64,000 nt of DNA from Leishmania infantum JPCM5 (lineage: Eukaryota; Euglenozoa; Kinetoplastea; Trypanosomatida; Trypanosomatidae), in the NCBI RefSeq assembly GCF_000002875.2, contig NC_009416.2:7501-71500 (forward strand). Direction: 5' to 3'. Positions 39,744-50,392 of this stretch are shown here, in pieces; position 1 is the first letter of the stretch; the number at the start of each line of letters is the position of its first letter. Below the pieces are notes generated by a model, which saw only the letters and a program-made list of their open reading frames with translations, made no database searches and was not told the DNA's origin. Position numbers and translations under genes: made by a program.

Positions 39744-40463
39744 CTACGCAAGTCCATCTTCGGGGCGTAGAAAGGGAAGCTGCATGTACAGCGGCTCAAG
39801 CTCCTCCTCCGTCAAGACATGGTCGAGGCCGCAGAGCTGCAGCAGCTCCTTCTCCGATCCGGCACTGAGGGCGAGAGAAGCAAGCAGGGCGCACGTCAAG
39901 TCGCGAAGCGGCTCGATGAGAAGAAAGTCGGCTAACATCGCCACTTCTAAGACGCGGTCCATTGTCTGGGGGCCTCTCTTTGCTAGCGTATGGCACAGCG
40001 CCGCCGACGTCTTCGTTTCGACCGCTACGCCTGGAAGGAAGCAGTCCTCAAGCAGGTAGGTCATCTCCCATTCGCACACCAGCTCCTCCAGCGGAGCGCG
40101 CAGCGGCTTGCTGAGGAGAGTCGGTACGCGTGTTTGTATGAGTTCAAGGTACCGGAACACACACTCACAACCCTCTCGCGTCGCGTGCGGCAGCATTACA
40201 GGAGGAATGAGTCCCTGCACCGGGTCTACCTTGCGCTTCAGGTCCACATCGACAGAGTCTAGAAGAGAGTCGAGTAGGCGACAGAGCCGCGCACCGCGGT
40301 TATGCAATGCGAAATCGTGGCGGTTCACCGTCTTGTCTGCCCCACTGCACTGTGCCACCACACGAATGTACTCTCCTGTTGGCAGGCGCTCCCGCTCTCC
40401 TCCTTGGAGGTAGACGAACAACGGCGCCTTGCCGGAGAGATCGCGCGCCGTGGCTGTCGGCAT
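39744..40463 (-). CDS. Skp1-like protein
   Basis: A 239-residue protein starting at MPTATARDLSGKAPLFVY; the longer open frame above it is UTR-like and Cys-rich. The C-terminal half matches the Skp1 fold: EVAMLADFLLIEPLRDLTCA corresponds to the LxxAANYLDIKPLLDLTC helix of Skp1, and LALSAGSEKELLQLCGLDHV followed by LTEEELEPLYMQLPFL corresponds to the F-box-binding tail with IR..F.I..DFTxEEE. The N-terminal half would be the POZ-like fold, with LQGGERERLP matching the first strands. It is about 75 residues longer than canonical Skp1 because of an insert in the middle. Skp1 links F-box proteins to cullin ubiquitin ligases; in trypanosomatids it is also found in flagellar and cytoskeletal complexes. 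Divergent paralogue status is likely. Confidence 0.72.
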   Translation of the reverse strand: MPTATARDLSGKAPLFVYLQGGERERLPTGEYIRVVAQCSGADKTVNRHDFALHNRGARLCRLLDSLLDSVDVDLKRKVDPVQGLIPPVMLPHATREGCECVFRYLELIQTRVPTLLSKPLRAPLEELVCEWEMTYLLEDCFLPGVAVETKTSAALCHTLAKRGPQTMDRVLEVAMLADFLLIEPLRDLTCALLASLALSAGSEKELLQLCGLDHVLTEEELEPLYMQLPFLRPEDGLA

Positions 40464-41882
40464 TCGCCGCGCAAAATCACAAGAAAACAGAAAACAATCT
40501 CGACAATACACAACACTTTGAATGGAGGCAACACAGAAAAACACGACTCCAATTTGCTCGCGCCGTGTTTTTTTGTGTATGTGTGAGCGCGTCGGATGGC
40601 GGAGGCGGCGGCACGGCAGCCTGAGCCCTGATACAGCGATGACGAGAGCCCTTTCGTGTCCGGGGCCAGTAATCTGCGTCGTTGTTGCTGAATTGGAGCT
40701 CCTTATCTTTCGCTCTATTACACTTGCGGTGAGAGGGCCCGCAACTGCGACTGAAACGTAGACAGCGCTGAGAACGAGGCAAAGGTAGACAGAGCCGTGC
40801 TGCACATCGGCGAGAGAAGCCGAGATACGTGATCAAAAAGGTACGAGGAAGTGCGAAGAGAGGGAAAAGACGTAGGTGACTAGCAGGAAGGGGAATAATA
40901 GCAGAGTTACGCTGCGGCAAAACGACGACGCACACTTCTCGGAAAAGCGCGATGCTGTGTCCTCCTCACCCGCGGGGGGAACAGGCTGCTGTCTCACGAA
41001 AGATATGGCAATCCATGATGGCAGACTCTCTCTCTCGGTGCGAAGGTCAGCATCGGCGCTAGGCCTTGTCACATTCATTCCGGCCCCTCCTACGCAGAAC
41101 CTCTCCCCATCGCTTCCTTACCTCCAGCACAGGAAAGAGGATCAGAGAGCAGGGGAACAGGGCAACTGCAGAAGATGCGTGTGGGTGTGGGTGTGTGTGC
41201 GTGTGTGTGTGTGTTTATGTCTGCTGGTACAAAACGCAGCGGTGCGCACCTTTTCTTTTCTCGATGTGTGATAGATGTTTGTGGGGAAGCAAGGCAGAAG
41301 ACACGCCGCCGCACCGTTCTGCAAACAAAATCAAAAAGAGCCGAGAAAAGCACCGCAACAGGGACAGGTATATCAATCTCGCCACACGCACACAGGCACT
41401 CACAAGCGCACCTCCAAGGCTTGAATACCTGCAAGCAAGACAGCCGGTTATACCGGCCGATTCCTTGAAACTCATACCTTGAGCGTTCAACCGTGCGCAC
41501 GTACTTCGCACTTTCTCCCTTATCGCACAGGGTTGTACGTGGCTGACATCAGAAAAGCACGCGGTGCGACACGGCAGTGGCAGCGCTCAACAGGAAACCA
41601 TTTCAACAAAAGACTCCCAACGGCGTGGTCTACGCCCGGTGCACAAACATGTCTACATCCGCCCTCCCCTTCTACGTTGTCTTGCAACAGTAGCGGAGTG
41701 CCTGTCAGCGTCCCTCGCACAACGTGTGTTTGAGCAAAGAGCGAGACGCACAGCACGTTGCAACAACGACTAAGAAAACTGCGCAGGTGTGCAGTCTATG
41801 AGAAAAGGTCAAAACAAGCGACCGCGAGGCAGCCCCAACCCCAGGCCCCCCCCCCACACACGGAGAGAGACACAGACACCCA
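40464..41882. other. Spacer, 1.4 kb (3' UTR of armadillo gene and Skp1-like leader)
   Basis: A GTGT-rich microsatellite-like stretch lies at about 41,178-41,216. No gene was recognised; overlapping frames on both strands have no family resemblance. Confidence 0.6.
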
Positions 41883-44800
41883 TCACTTCTTCTCTGCCTT
41901 GGAGAGGACTTGCAGCAGCGACGCAGCGGCACGGCGAACCGAATCAGACGATGCGCGCTCCGACAGCGACGTCACGAGTGCGACGCCGTTGTTCAGCACA
42001 AAGTAGCTTGCAGCAGCAGGTATGAAGCAGACGTTCTTTGCCGTCAGGGCCGCCTCCTTTGCGCACTCCTCCGATCCGTGCTCGATCATATACAGGAGCG
42101 CAGATCCGAAGGCAGACTTCTTGTCAGTTAGCGCCTCGTAGCACGCGCGTACGTTTTTGTCGCTGTTGACGGTGCAGTTGCGAATCGTGAGAAGGGCATT
42201 GAGGGCGGCGTATGTGTGTGACGACACATCCGACTTCCCAGCTCGGCTGCCTGTGTTGCCTTGCGGATACTCAGAGACGAGGCGGATGAGGGCGGAGAGG
42301 CCGCCGTGTGTGCGGACGGCATCGCGGTTCTCGTTGTTGTTCACGGTGAGCGACGAGAGGGCGCCGGCTGCCTGCTCGAGTACTACGGAGGGCTGCTGCG
42401 GAGACAGAAGTAGCATGCACATGAGCTCCAGCCCTCCCTGGGCACGTGGCGTCTCCTTGTCATCGCGAGAAAGGTGCCACAGTGCCGACGCCACGGTCTC
42501 CTTCAGCTGTGTCGACGGCTCCTGGAAGCGACTGTTCTTGTGGGTGACGGCGTTCGCTTGGAAAACCGTCGCGGGCGCGTAGCAGTCCAGTACAACGGCC
42601 ACAAGACACCGGGCACACCCCGCCTGTATCATAGCCGGCCTGTTCTCGGCGACGGTGCTGCAGTTGCGCAGCACGCCTACTAGTTTCTCCTTCACGTTCA
42701 TCGGGACCGACAAGGACGGCGTCGCAAACGGCAGCTTCCCGATGGCTGACGCACTGTACGCCTCCTGGAATGCCTCGACACCCAGCATACTCGTGGCAGT
42801 CGGCATGCGCAGTGGCGCAAACAGACTCGCGCCCTTCCCGGCTGCCTTGCTGCCCCCAGCGATGCTAGGCGACGACATCTCGAGAATGCTCGTGAAGGCC
42901 TCAATACCGCCGGCGTACCGCACCGAGTGCTTGATCTCCGGCGATGTTGTCAGAATCCACAGCGTGGATACTAGCTTGTCGACCGTCGAAGGAGAGAGCG
43001 GCGACGGCGTCTTGTCGGCACTGTTCCTCTTCTTCGAGCTAAGATAGGCCTCCTTTACCTTCGCCACAAGCAGCTCGACTCCGCCGCACTCGCGGATGGC
43101 GGGCTTGTTCTGGTCATTGATGGCGCAGTTGCGCAACGTTCCAGCGACATTGTCGATGATTTTCTCGCTGAGCGGCATAGTGGACTTGACAGCGGTGGAC
43201 CGCGAAGGCTCGATCGGCTTGCGGTGATTGAGAAGAGAGAAGAGCACGGGTATGCCACCAGCCTTGCGGAGGATGGGGCGGGCTTCTGCCGTCGCGGAGC
43301 AGTTCCACAGCGTACCAGATGCGTTCTCGACCACCGCAACGCTGTTCGACGAGGACATTACCTCCACCAACACTGGCACGCCGCCGTACTCGATAATCTG
43401 CGCCTTGCTCTCCGTCTCGACGCTAAGGTTCCAGAGCGCGCCTGCCGCATTCTCTCGCACGAATTCGTATGTGTTGTTGTCTATGGCGGTCGAGCTTGGG
43501 TTTCGAAGCAACTCTAGAAGCGCCGGAATAGCGCCGAGCTCACGGAGATGCTTGCGGTTGTCGGCGTTCGATGCGCAGTTCCACACCGCACCGGCCATCT
43601 TGGTCTTGATCGAGTCGGACGGGTGGCGCAGCGTTGCCGTGATTTTCTCCAGTCCGCCAATCTCGCGTATTTCCTTTTTGGAGGCGTCCTCTCGCGTGAT
43701 GTAGCCGATCACCATCGAAACATTTTCTAATATAGGCAGAGAGTCTGTGTACAAAAGGTCCAGCACTGCTCGCAGCCCACCCAGCTCCCGCGCCTGCGAG
43801 CGAATAGATGCGTCCACACTGCCTCCGTGCTCCACTTTCTCGTCCTTGGTGAGGAGCCCCCACAGGAAGATCAGCGCCCGCTCCAACACTGCCTCGGAAG
43901 TGCTTACAATGACAATGTTCACCAGCGGTTCCAGTCCGTTCGCGGCCAGAAACTCTTTCCGCGCAAAGGCGCTGAGGGCGTTGGAGGCGACAGCGTTGAT
44001 GAGAGCGTGCGTCTCACACACGAGCGGTGCCAGAAACTCCAGCACCTCGCACTTCACGTCGTCGTTCACGCTGTTTAGCAGGTTCGTGAGGATGGGCACG
44101 GCTCGGCCATCCCGGACGAGAGTATCTAATACTTTGAAGAGATTGTCGTTGTTGCCAGACTGGCGAGGAGCCGGGGAAGACTGCAGAGCATAGCCGAGCA
44201 AACGCAGCTCCGCGAGCTGCACCGGGGGCCGCGGCTCGCTGAGGTGACTCAGCACCGCCATCATAACGGCCAGGATGTCGGGGTAGCTCGGCGCCGCCAT
44301 CCAGTTGCTATTTTTTTCGAGGTGCTGCTGCGTGTAGCCCTCAATCGCGTTCAGCAGCACGCTCTCCTTGACGTCTGGCAGGCGGAGCAGTGCGAGAAGG
44401 CCGTCCGACGTGAGCGCTGCGAGGCCAGAACGGGGCGAGGCCGTTAGCGCCCCGTTCTTTGCCGATCCACTGACGTCATTCTCGACGGCCTGCACTGGCC
44501 TACGCGGGCGGGAGGTGGGGGAGTTCTTCATCGGTGCTGGCTCCGGTGCTGCCTTGTTGGGGTGCTCCTCCCCCCCGTCCTCGGCACCGCGCTTCATCAT
44601 ATCCGGCAAGCTTGGCGATGCACAGGGCACGGCCATGCCGTCAGCGTCTACGAGGCTCGGCACCTCGCCTGCCAAGTAAAGGTTGAGGGCCAGTTTGCAC
44701 AGCTTCTTCTGCTGCGACACCTCCTGCAGGCGGCGCTCTTGTGACCGCATTTGTGCTTCAACGCGAGTCATCTCCGCACGTAGTTTGTCATACGTGACGG

Positions 44801-45011
44801 AGATCATCTCCTTCGATGCGTTCAACTTCTCCTCCTCCTTCACCAGCTCTGCGGAGCGCTGCGCGAGAACGTTACCGAGGTCCTCGGCTTGTCCAGTGTC
44901 CACCAACGAGCGAATATCGCGTGCAAAGCTTGCCAGTGGGCATATAGCTGCCTCCTCTGAGCTGCTGAGAACCTCCAGCAGCGAGGCTATTTCACACCCC
45001 ACCGTGTTCAT
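41883..45011 (-). CDS. Armadillo-repeat protein
   Basis: A 1042-residue protein starting at MNTVGCEIASLLEVLSSS (29 further open codons above look like leader). Residues about 60-125 form a coiled coil (EKLNASKEMISVTYDKLRAEMT...). A Pro/Ser-rich linker follows, then from about residue 220 to the end come more than ten armadillo repeats. Typical units are TLRHPSDSIKTKMAGAVWNC, ENAAGALWNLSVETESKAQI, VVENASGTLWNCSATAEARP and EKIIDNVAGTLRNCAINDQN, with recurring A.GALWNLS and N...RE.GGI.xLV. Armadillo superhelices are protein-binding scaffolds; in trypanosomatids several are axonemal or flagellar. Nothing in the sequence fixes the partner or location. Length and repeat phase look intact, and the C-terminus is at DSVRRAAASLLQVLSKAEKK. 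Confidence 0.88.
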   Translation of the reverse strand: MNTVGCEIASLLEVLSSSEEAAICPLASFARDIRSLVDTGQAEDLGNVLAQRSAELVKEEEKLNASKEMISVTYDKLRAEMTRVEAQMRSQERRLQEVSQQKKLCKLALNLYLAGEVPSLVDADGMAVPCASPSLPDMMKRGAEDGGEEHPNKAAPEPAPMKNSPTSRPRRPVQAVENDVSGSAKNGALTASPRSGLAALTSDGLLALLRLPDVKESVLLNAIEGYTQQHLEKNSNWMAAPSYPDILAVMMAVLSHLSEPRPPVQLAELRLLGYALQSSPAPRQSGNNDNLFKVLDTLVRDGRAVPILTNLLNSVNDDVKCEVLEFLAPLVCETHALINAVASNALSAFARKEFLAANGLEPLVNIVIVSTSEAVLERALIFLWGLLTKDEKVEHGGSVDASIRSQARELGGLRAVLDLLYTDSLPILENVSMVIGYITREDASKKEIREIGGLEKITATLRHPSDSIKTKMAGAVWNCASNADNRKHLRELGAIPALLELLRNPSSTAIDNNTYEFVRENAAGALWNLSVETESKAQIIEYGGVPVLVEVMSSSNSVAVVENASGTLWNCSATAEARPILRKAGGIPVLFSLLNHRKPIEPSRSTAVKSTMPLSEKIIDNVAGTLRNCAINDQNKPAIRECGGVELLVAKVKEAYLSSKKRNSADKTPSPLSPSTVDKLVSTLWILTTSPEIKHSVRYAGGIEAFTSILEMSSPSIAGGSKAAGKGASLFAPLRMPTATSMLGVEAFQEAYSASAIGKLPFATPSLSVPMNVKEKLVGVLRNCSTVAENRPAMIQAGCARCLVAVVLDCYAPATVFQANAVTHKNSRFQEPSTQLKETVASALWHLSRDDKETPRAQGGLELMCMLLLSPQQPSVVLEQAAGALSSLTVNNNENRDAVRTHGGLSALIRLVSEYPQGNTGSRAGKSDVSSHTYAALNALLTIRNCTVNSDKNVRACYEALTDKKSAFGSALLYMIEHGSEECAKEAALTAKNVCFIPAAASYFVLNNGVALVTSLSERASSDSVRRAAASLLQVLSKAEKK

Positions 45012-46332
45012 TCCGGAGGAACTACGCAGAGAACGCGCACACAGGCGCGCGCTGCAAGACGAAAAGAATGAACACCACAGAGAGCCGGAGCTGTGCACGG
45101 TCTCCCGCCTCTAACTCCTCCCTCTTGGCGGGGGCCGCTTGGGCACCTACACAGGGAAAGAGAAACCACGCAGCAGTGCCACCAGCACTGCGAGTTGAGA
45201 CCCTAAGCGTTGGCGATGCACTGGCTCAAATTTTCAAGGACGAAGGAAGGGAGGGAGGCTGGAGAAACAAAGAACAGATGAAGCAAGCATCCAGCATAGA
45301 GCAAGATGAGCTCGAGCGCGCGGCTGAGCTGGTGATGTGTAAGTGCCTGCGTGGGTACGTCCAGCCCCGTGAGAGAGAGAAAGAGGCAGCGAGGGCAAAA
45401 GACGAAGAACAGCGAAAACAGATAAAACAGACAATGGGTCCGTTCAATACTTTGATCAAGCAGAGAGAGAGGAGTGGGGAGAAACAAACAGTCAGACATG
45501 AAGTGTGGGTGATGGTGGGGGGGAGACGAAGCGTGTCATCGATACACGATGCCGATAGTGTGCGCATCGGACAGTTTTCCTGCTGTCCTCCAGCGGACGT
45601 CCTCCTCCTCCCGGTGCCCCACATGAAAGACAAAGAGAGGTGTTTGAGAAAAGACAGTGGCACACGCCAGGGCGTGCGAATGTTAGCAAGCCTTGGAGTT
45701 CGCACATGCAGTCGCCAGCACAAGTCTCTCCCTGTACGCACAGGACAAGCAAGCGACAGAGCAGCGAAGAGACGACGCTGAATGTTGCATGTTGAAGTGT
45801 GGGTGTGTCTGCAGGTGTGCTTGTGCGATGTCTTACTCGGCGTCCAGCTCGCCATTATGAAGAAAAAAAGAAAAGGAACAGGAACAGGAACATCATCAAT
45901 GAGCGTGAACGATTACAAGCACACGCCAGCTTCTGCGTTTATGCACTTACACGATTAGCACATACCCGAACACATGAAAAACACGCACGCGCAAACAGTA
46001 GGGGGTAGAAGACAGAAAGACGATGAAGACAACGGCGGGAGCACAATCGCGTCGCCAAGGCGGCGTGTCACATCATAACCACAAATCGTCCAGCGGATGC
46101 ATAACAGCGGAGATGAAAACGGCTACGAAGATGTCGCCCCGTTTCGATTTCCGAACTCCGCTTCGCCGCGACTCGCTCCTCCGGTGCACTGCCCCACACA
46201 TCAGTTCTGTTGCTCGATGGGCGCGCATGCTGATGCGCGTGTGAGTCTGTCTGTATGTTTCCGTATGAAGACGGGGGAAGAAGGGCGAGGGGCACGTGAA
46301 CGGCGCGAGCAGAGCTGCAGCAGAGGACGCGA
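45012..46332. other. Spacer, 1.3 kb (3' UTR of UTP14)
   Basis: This comprises the armadillo gene leader and UTP14 3' UTR. A 237-codon plus-strand frame at 45068-45781 is antisense to transcription and unrecognised. No repeat or RNA gene was seen. Confidence 0.6.
45147..45168 (-). promoter_or_regulatory. Candidate trans-splice acceptor of the armadillo gene
   Basis: On the minus strand GGTTTCTCTTTCCCTGTGT is followed directly by AG at 45148-45147, giving a leader of about 135 nt. It is the nearest AG to a good pyrimidine tract above the ATG at 45011. Confidence 0.55.
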
Positions 46333-49329
46333 CTACGCGGCGCGGGCGGGGATCGCCTCGATCTTTCGGCGCTTTGTCTTCGCCTTCGGCTTGCGGAGGG
46401 AGAGGTCGAGAGGGAGAAGCGACTGTCCCTGGCGCACCTCCACCCGTGGCTGCACGCCCTCTTTGAATGAGAGTGCCGACGTCCACTCGGGCCCCAGCGG
46501 TTGACGCATGGACCGGGCGAACTCTTGCGGGTTGGAGAAGGGGCGGGGCACCATGTGAAGGGTCATGCGATTCGGCACCAGCTCGACACCGTCGTGGTTG
46601 ATTATGACGTGCTCCAGCGCGGCATCGGCTCGGCTCTTCAGCAGAAAAGATTTCTCGATCTGCCGCTGCGTCGTCTGATGCAGCACAGCCTCCTGGTGAC
46701 GCTTGTTGAGCTCCGGGTCCTCGCCGCCCCACTCACCCCATCCAGGAAGGCTCTGATTCTTGTCTTCTGGACGCATGATCGCCTCTACTTGCGACTCTTT
46801 TTCTTTCACAAAGTCCTCGTCCACATCGTCTTGGGCAAAAGCGCGCGAGATGAGATACTCTTGGTTCAGTCGCAGATCTTCCTCAGGGAGGCTCGCCGAG
46901 CCCACCAGTGTGCTGGTCGACGGCGCCGACTCCTCCGCTGCCACGTCTTCACCGGGACGCGCGCGCTTCTTGGGCAGGATGGTGACTCGGGTCGATGTCG
47001 CCTTCTTCGCTAGCAAGCTGCGCTCCAGTAGAGCGTCCTTGCGGGCACCAGCGAACTCAGATGTTGGCGGAGCTGACGGCGTCGCCTTCTTTGTCTTCTC
47101 CTTTCCCGGGCCTTGTACCTTTAGCCGTCCGTCGGTGTCCCTCGCTGCCACTGGCGACGGCTTTCCGCCGTCCTCGACAGACGAAGCAGAGACGACAGAG
47201 ACGAGTTCCACGTCTTCAGACACGTCTCCGGAGGACTCCGCGCCGTGGTCGTTGGCCTCGATGCAAATGCCGCTCTGCCTCCGCAGTTGAATCTGCTCCA
47301 CAGAACCGGATTTCTTGCCCTTTTTGAACGTAATGCGGCCGGCTGCGGCAGACGGCCGTGCCGCGCTGCTCGATGTCTTCCTCGTGGAACCTGTTTCCTC
47401 CTCCGCCTCTCTCCCCTGCGCCTCGCTGCCGGCGCGCTCCTCTCGGTGGTGCGCCTCAATATCGCGCCGCAGAGCCTCGAGCTGATCCTCGTAGTCCTTC
47501 TCCTCACGCTCGCGCGCGTTCTTCATGAACTTCATCTCGCGCAGCTCCGCGCGGGCCTTGGATATGGGGCTTGCCATCGTCCCTGCCGCAGCGTTCTCGT
47601 CGGTCTCCACTGCGTCAACGCTGCTCCAGAGGATGCTCTTGACGTCTTGCCGGCTAAGAGGTGCCCCGCCAGACGCGCCGACCTTTTCGATGAGCGCGTC
47701 TACGGTCCGCTCCTCCTCGCTGGAGGCCTCACTCTCGTTGTCGCCAGCTACGTATCGCTCGTAGTTTTCCTCACCGGCGTCCTGCTCCATCTTCTGCATG
47801 AGCCGCTGGTGCGTCGCGTGCTGATCGTCGATGGCGTCCTTAGTGCTCTCGTCGAACTGCGCAAACCGCTTCGCGTGCTTCACCCACGCGCTTGTGTTCT
47901 TGTGCTTCTGCGTGACACGCTCCTCTATGCGCGCCTTGAGCAGGCGCTCCGCGAGTCTCTGGCGAGCCAGCTCCGGGTGCAGCAACTCAAACGCCTTCTG
48001 CCGGCGCTCCTTCTCACGCTCCTTCTCCTTGCGTAGAATACGCCGGTACGTCTTACTCTTGATCCGATTAAGACGCTTGCGGCGGCTGTTCTCGTACGCC
48101 AGCATCGCCTTCAGCTTTGCCACGTACCCGGAGGTTGGGGCCTCTCCGTCTTCCATACCCTGGCGCTGCGCCCCATCGGCAACGGCATCGTCGAAGTTCA
48201 CGTAGTTGCCCATGGAGTTCGGTGTGTCGGCCCCGTCGCCGACCTGGCGACGCGAAAGGCCCGCCTTGGACAGCAGCGCATCCATCTTGCTGCCAAAGCG
48301 ATACGCGAGGGAGTTGGAGAGGGCCGGCGTGACGGCTCGGTCGGAACGGAACTGGGCATCGGCGGCGGCGACGATGCCGCCGACAGACGAAGCAACTGGG
48401 GTGCTGTCTGGGAGGTGCATGGGAAACCGGATGTGCTTCGCGGAGTCCAGCTCCTTCAATATCGGCGTGTAGCGCTCCATTGCCTCATCCACAATGGCGC
48501 GCACCTCCTTGCGTGTGAGACGGTCCTTCGTCAGGTCGTCGGCGTCCACTGCAACGAGGTTGTGCTTGCTCTGGTGCGACCGCTTGATGCGGTCCCTCAC
48601 CGCCTCCATGTCGTGGTCCGTGGACGCCTCCCTCTGTTGCATGATGCGCTGCATCGCGCTCGTGTACGAGGTCGCCCCGCCGCTTGCCGAGGCGTCCGCT
48701 AGCCCGAACACGGACTCTGGCTCGTCTGTCAGCTGCGAGGCTCGACGCTTCTTGACTACCTTAGTTCCTGACTCCGTCATTCGTGATGCCTTCTTCACCT
48801 TTGCCAGCTTCTTTTTCTTATCTGCTTTCATGCTCATGTCGAGCATGTCGCTGAGGTCAATGTAGTCCTCATCGTCACCGCTGCTTTGGCCGTCTTTGTC
48901 GTCGGTTTCGACGTCGTCGTCAGCCTCCGCCGCCGCGCGGCGACTGTCTTTCCTCCTTGCGCCCTTGCATGGAGACCTGCATCTCTCAGAGTTGCCTACC
49001 ACAGCAAGGCCGTCCTCCAGGAGTGCGTCGTCGTCGTCATCGTCGTGTGCGGCAGAGCCGCGCGACTGACGTGCCGACGACTTCTTGGACAGCTTCGGCT
49101 TTGTGGAAGCTTTCTCGGTAAAAAAGTCGCCGTACAAGCGCTCATCCTCGCTGTTGAAGGCGAGTTCGTCGTCGATGTCCTCGTCCAGCTCGGGTGGAAT
49201 CAGTGGGTTGTTCAGCATTAGTTTCCCGGCCCGCTGTCTCTCCTCATCATTGCCGCGGCTGCGCGCGAGCTTGCTGCCCTTGCGGCGGCCCTTCTTGTCG
49301 CCCCTCGTCGCCTCGCTGCGGCGCACCAT
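46333..49329 (-). CDS. UTP14: UTP14, SSU-processome protein
   Basis: A 998-residue nucleolar protein starting at MVRRSEATRGDKKGRRKG; the frame above opens with TTG, so 49329 is used. It is very rich in Lys/Arg/Glu/Asp. The Utp14 hallmarks are all present: a central RKRLNRIKSKTYRRILRKEK block, which is the family's strongly conserved KIKSKxYRK, the preceding NSRRKR segment, and GWGEWGG at residues 863-869, the conserved G.WG.W.G motif after PED. Conserved C-terminal elements follow, such as FLLKSRADAALEHVIINHDG and PFSNPQEFARSMRQPLGPEW. Utp14 joins the U3 snoRNP/SSU processome and activates the DEAH helicase Dhr1, which removes U3 from pre-18S rRNA. It is longer than yeast Utp14 because of extra acidic and Ser-rich spacers. 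Confidence 0.93.
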   Translation of the reverse strand: MVRRSEATRGDKKGRRKGSKLARSRGNDEERQRAGKLMLNNPLIPPELDEDIDDELAFNSEDERLYGDFFTEKASTKPKLSKKSSARQSRGSAAHDDDDDDALLEDGLAVVGNSERCRSPCKGARRKDSRRAAAEADDDVETDDKDGQSSGDDEDYIDLSDMLDMSMKADKKKKLAKVKKASRMTESGTKVVKKRRASQLTDEPESVFGLADASASGGATSYTSAMQRIMQQREASTDHDMEAVRDRIKRSHQSKHNLVAVDADDLTKDRLTRKEVRAIVDEAMERYTPILKELDSAKHIRFPMHLPDSTPVASSVGGIVAAADAQFRSDRAVTPALSNSLAYRFGSKMDALLSKAGLSRRQVGDGADTPNSMGNYVNFDDAVADGAQRQGMEDGEAPTSGYVAKLKAMLAYENSRRKRLNRIKSKTYRRILRKEKEREKERRQKAFELLHPELARQRLAERLLKARIEERVTQKHKNTSAWVKHAKRFAQFDESTKDAIDDQHATHQRLMQKMEQDAGEENYERYVAGDNESEASSEEERTVDALIEKVGASGGAPLSRQDVKSILWSSVDAVETDENAAAGTMASPISKARAELREMKFMKNAREREEKDYEDQLEALRRDIEAHHREERAGSEAQGREAEEETGSTRKTSSSAARPSAAAGRITFKKGKKSGSVEQIQLRRQSGICIEANDHGAESSGDVSEDVELVSVVSASSVEDGGKPSPVAARDTDGRLKVQGPGKEKTKKATPSAPPTSEFAGARKDALLERSLLAKKATSTRVTILPKKRARPGEDVAAEESAPSTSTLVGSASLPEEDLRLNQEYLISRAFAQDDVDEDFVKEKESQVEAIMRPEDKNQSLPGWGEWGGEDPELNKRHQEAVLHQTTQRQIEKSFLLKSRADAALEHVIINHDGVELVPNRMTLHMVPRPFSNPQEFARSMRQPLGPEWTSALSFKEGVQPRVEVRQGQSLLPLDLSLRKPKAKTKRRKIEAIPARAA

Positions 49330-50392
49330 CGCAACGGACAAGGATGCAGAGATGCAGCGGGAGGAGGGTGGAGCGGGGAAGGGTCACAGGTAGGGGGGCT
49401 GTAGGAGACTCAATCGAAGATACAGTGGGCCCTCCCACTGTTTCCTTTTCCGGTATCCGCGAGGAAGTATGGGGTGACGTCGTGGGCAAGTGAAAAAGCA
49501 ACGTTGCTTCACCCGCGCGTGCTGTCCAGAGTGGTGCTGTTACTCACTTAGTTCACCATCGGAAAACGATAGGAGAGTAGGATCGCAGGGATGACGAGTT
49601 AAGAAAGGAGAGCGATGCAGAGAGTTGAAGGAGGTACGAAAGGTCATGCAAGTGGTGAAACAGCATCCTACACACAGACGCCTGCGCCGCTGCACGCCGA
49701 AGAAGGGGTCCATCACGGTTAGCGTGGCGCTGCGAGCACCTCCTTCGCACGCTGGTGTGCTTTGGGAAGCTGCACGCAACAGCTGCAGGTCGCACTAGAC
49801 CTCTTCACGCTTACTAATTATTGTTAGCATTCTCGGCTGGCGTGCCTTCGCAAGAAGAAATGAAATCGAGAAGGAGGTGAAGGGTGAACGGTGGAAGGAA
49901 AAGCGGGGAGAGGAGGGAGCGCTGCATCTTCGTTCGTCATGCACCGCTCCCCCCTCGCAAGGGGTCACATCCGCCTGTCCCTCCATCCCAGCGAGGGGGG
50001 GAGTCAAAAAATCTGCTTACATGCATTGAGTAAAGAAGGGACCACATGAATAGAGTACATCATCATCAGTCAGCTCCAGACTGAGAAAAGGCTTAAGCAA
50101 ACAAAGGAAGCGAGCAGAAAGCTCGCCACCTCCTCCACGGAGGAGGAAACACCTGCACAAGAGTGGGAACAAAAGAGGCGGCCCTCGCTGGAGTGAGACA
50201 TAGACACCCAGTCAGCGTCTGCTGCGAAGGCAATGCGCAATTGACGCCGCCGCGCCGTCATAGACGCGCCTTTCGCTCTGTTTTGGTGTATCTGTAAGTG
50301 TGGGCTGCACGTTAGTGCGCCTTAGAGCGCTCGCGCGCTTCGGTCGCTATCCTCATCACAATGAACTTCTATCCGACAGGCGCACGCGCGTG
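49330..50392. other. Spacer, 1.06 kb
   Basis: UTP14 leader and the 3' UTR of the 622-residue unknown. No gene, repeat or RNA gene was recognised. Confidence 0.6.

Noticed and set aside
45068..45781. 237-codon plus-strand frame in the UTP14/armadillo spacer
   Set aside because: Low-complexity Lys/Glu/Arg sequence produced by purine-rich UTR; no plus-strand gene is otherwise present.
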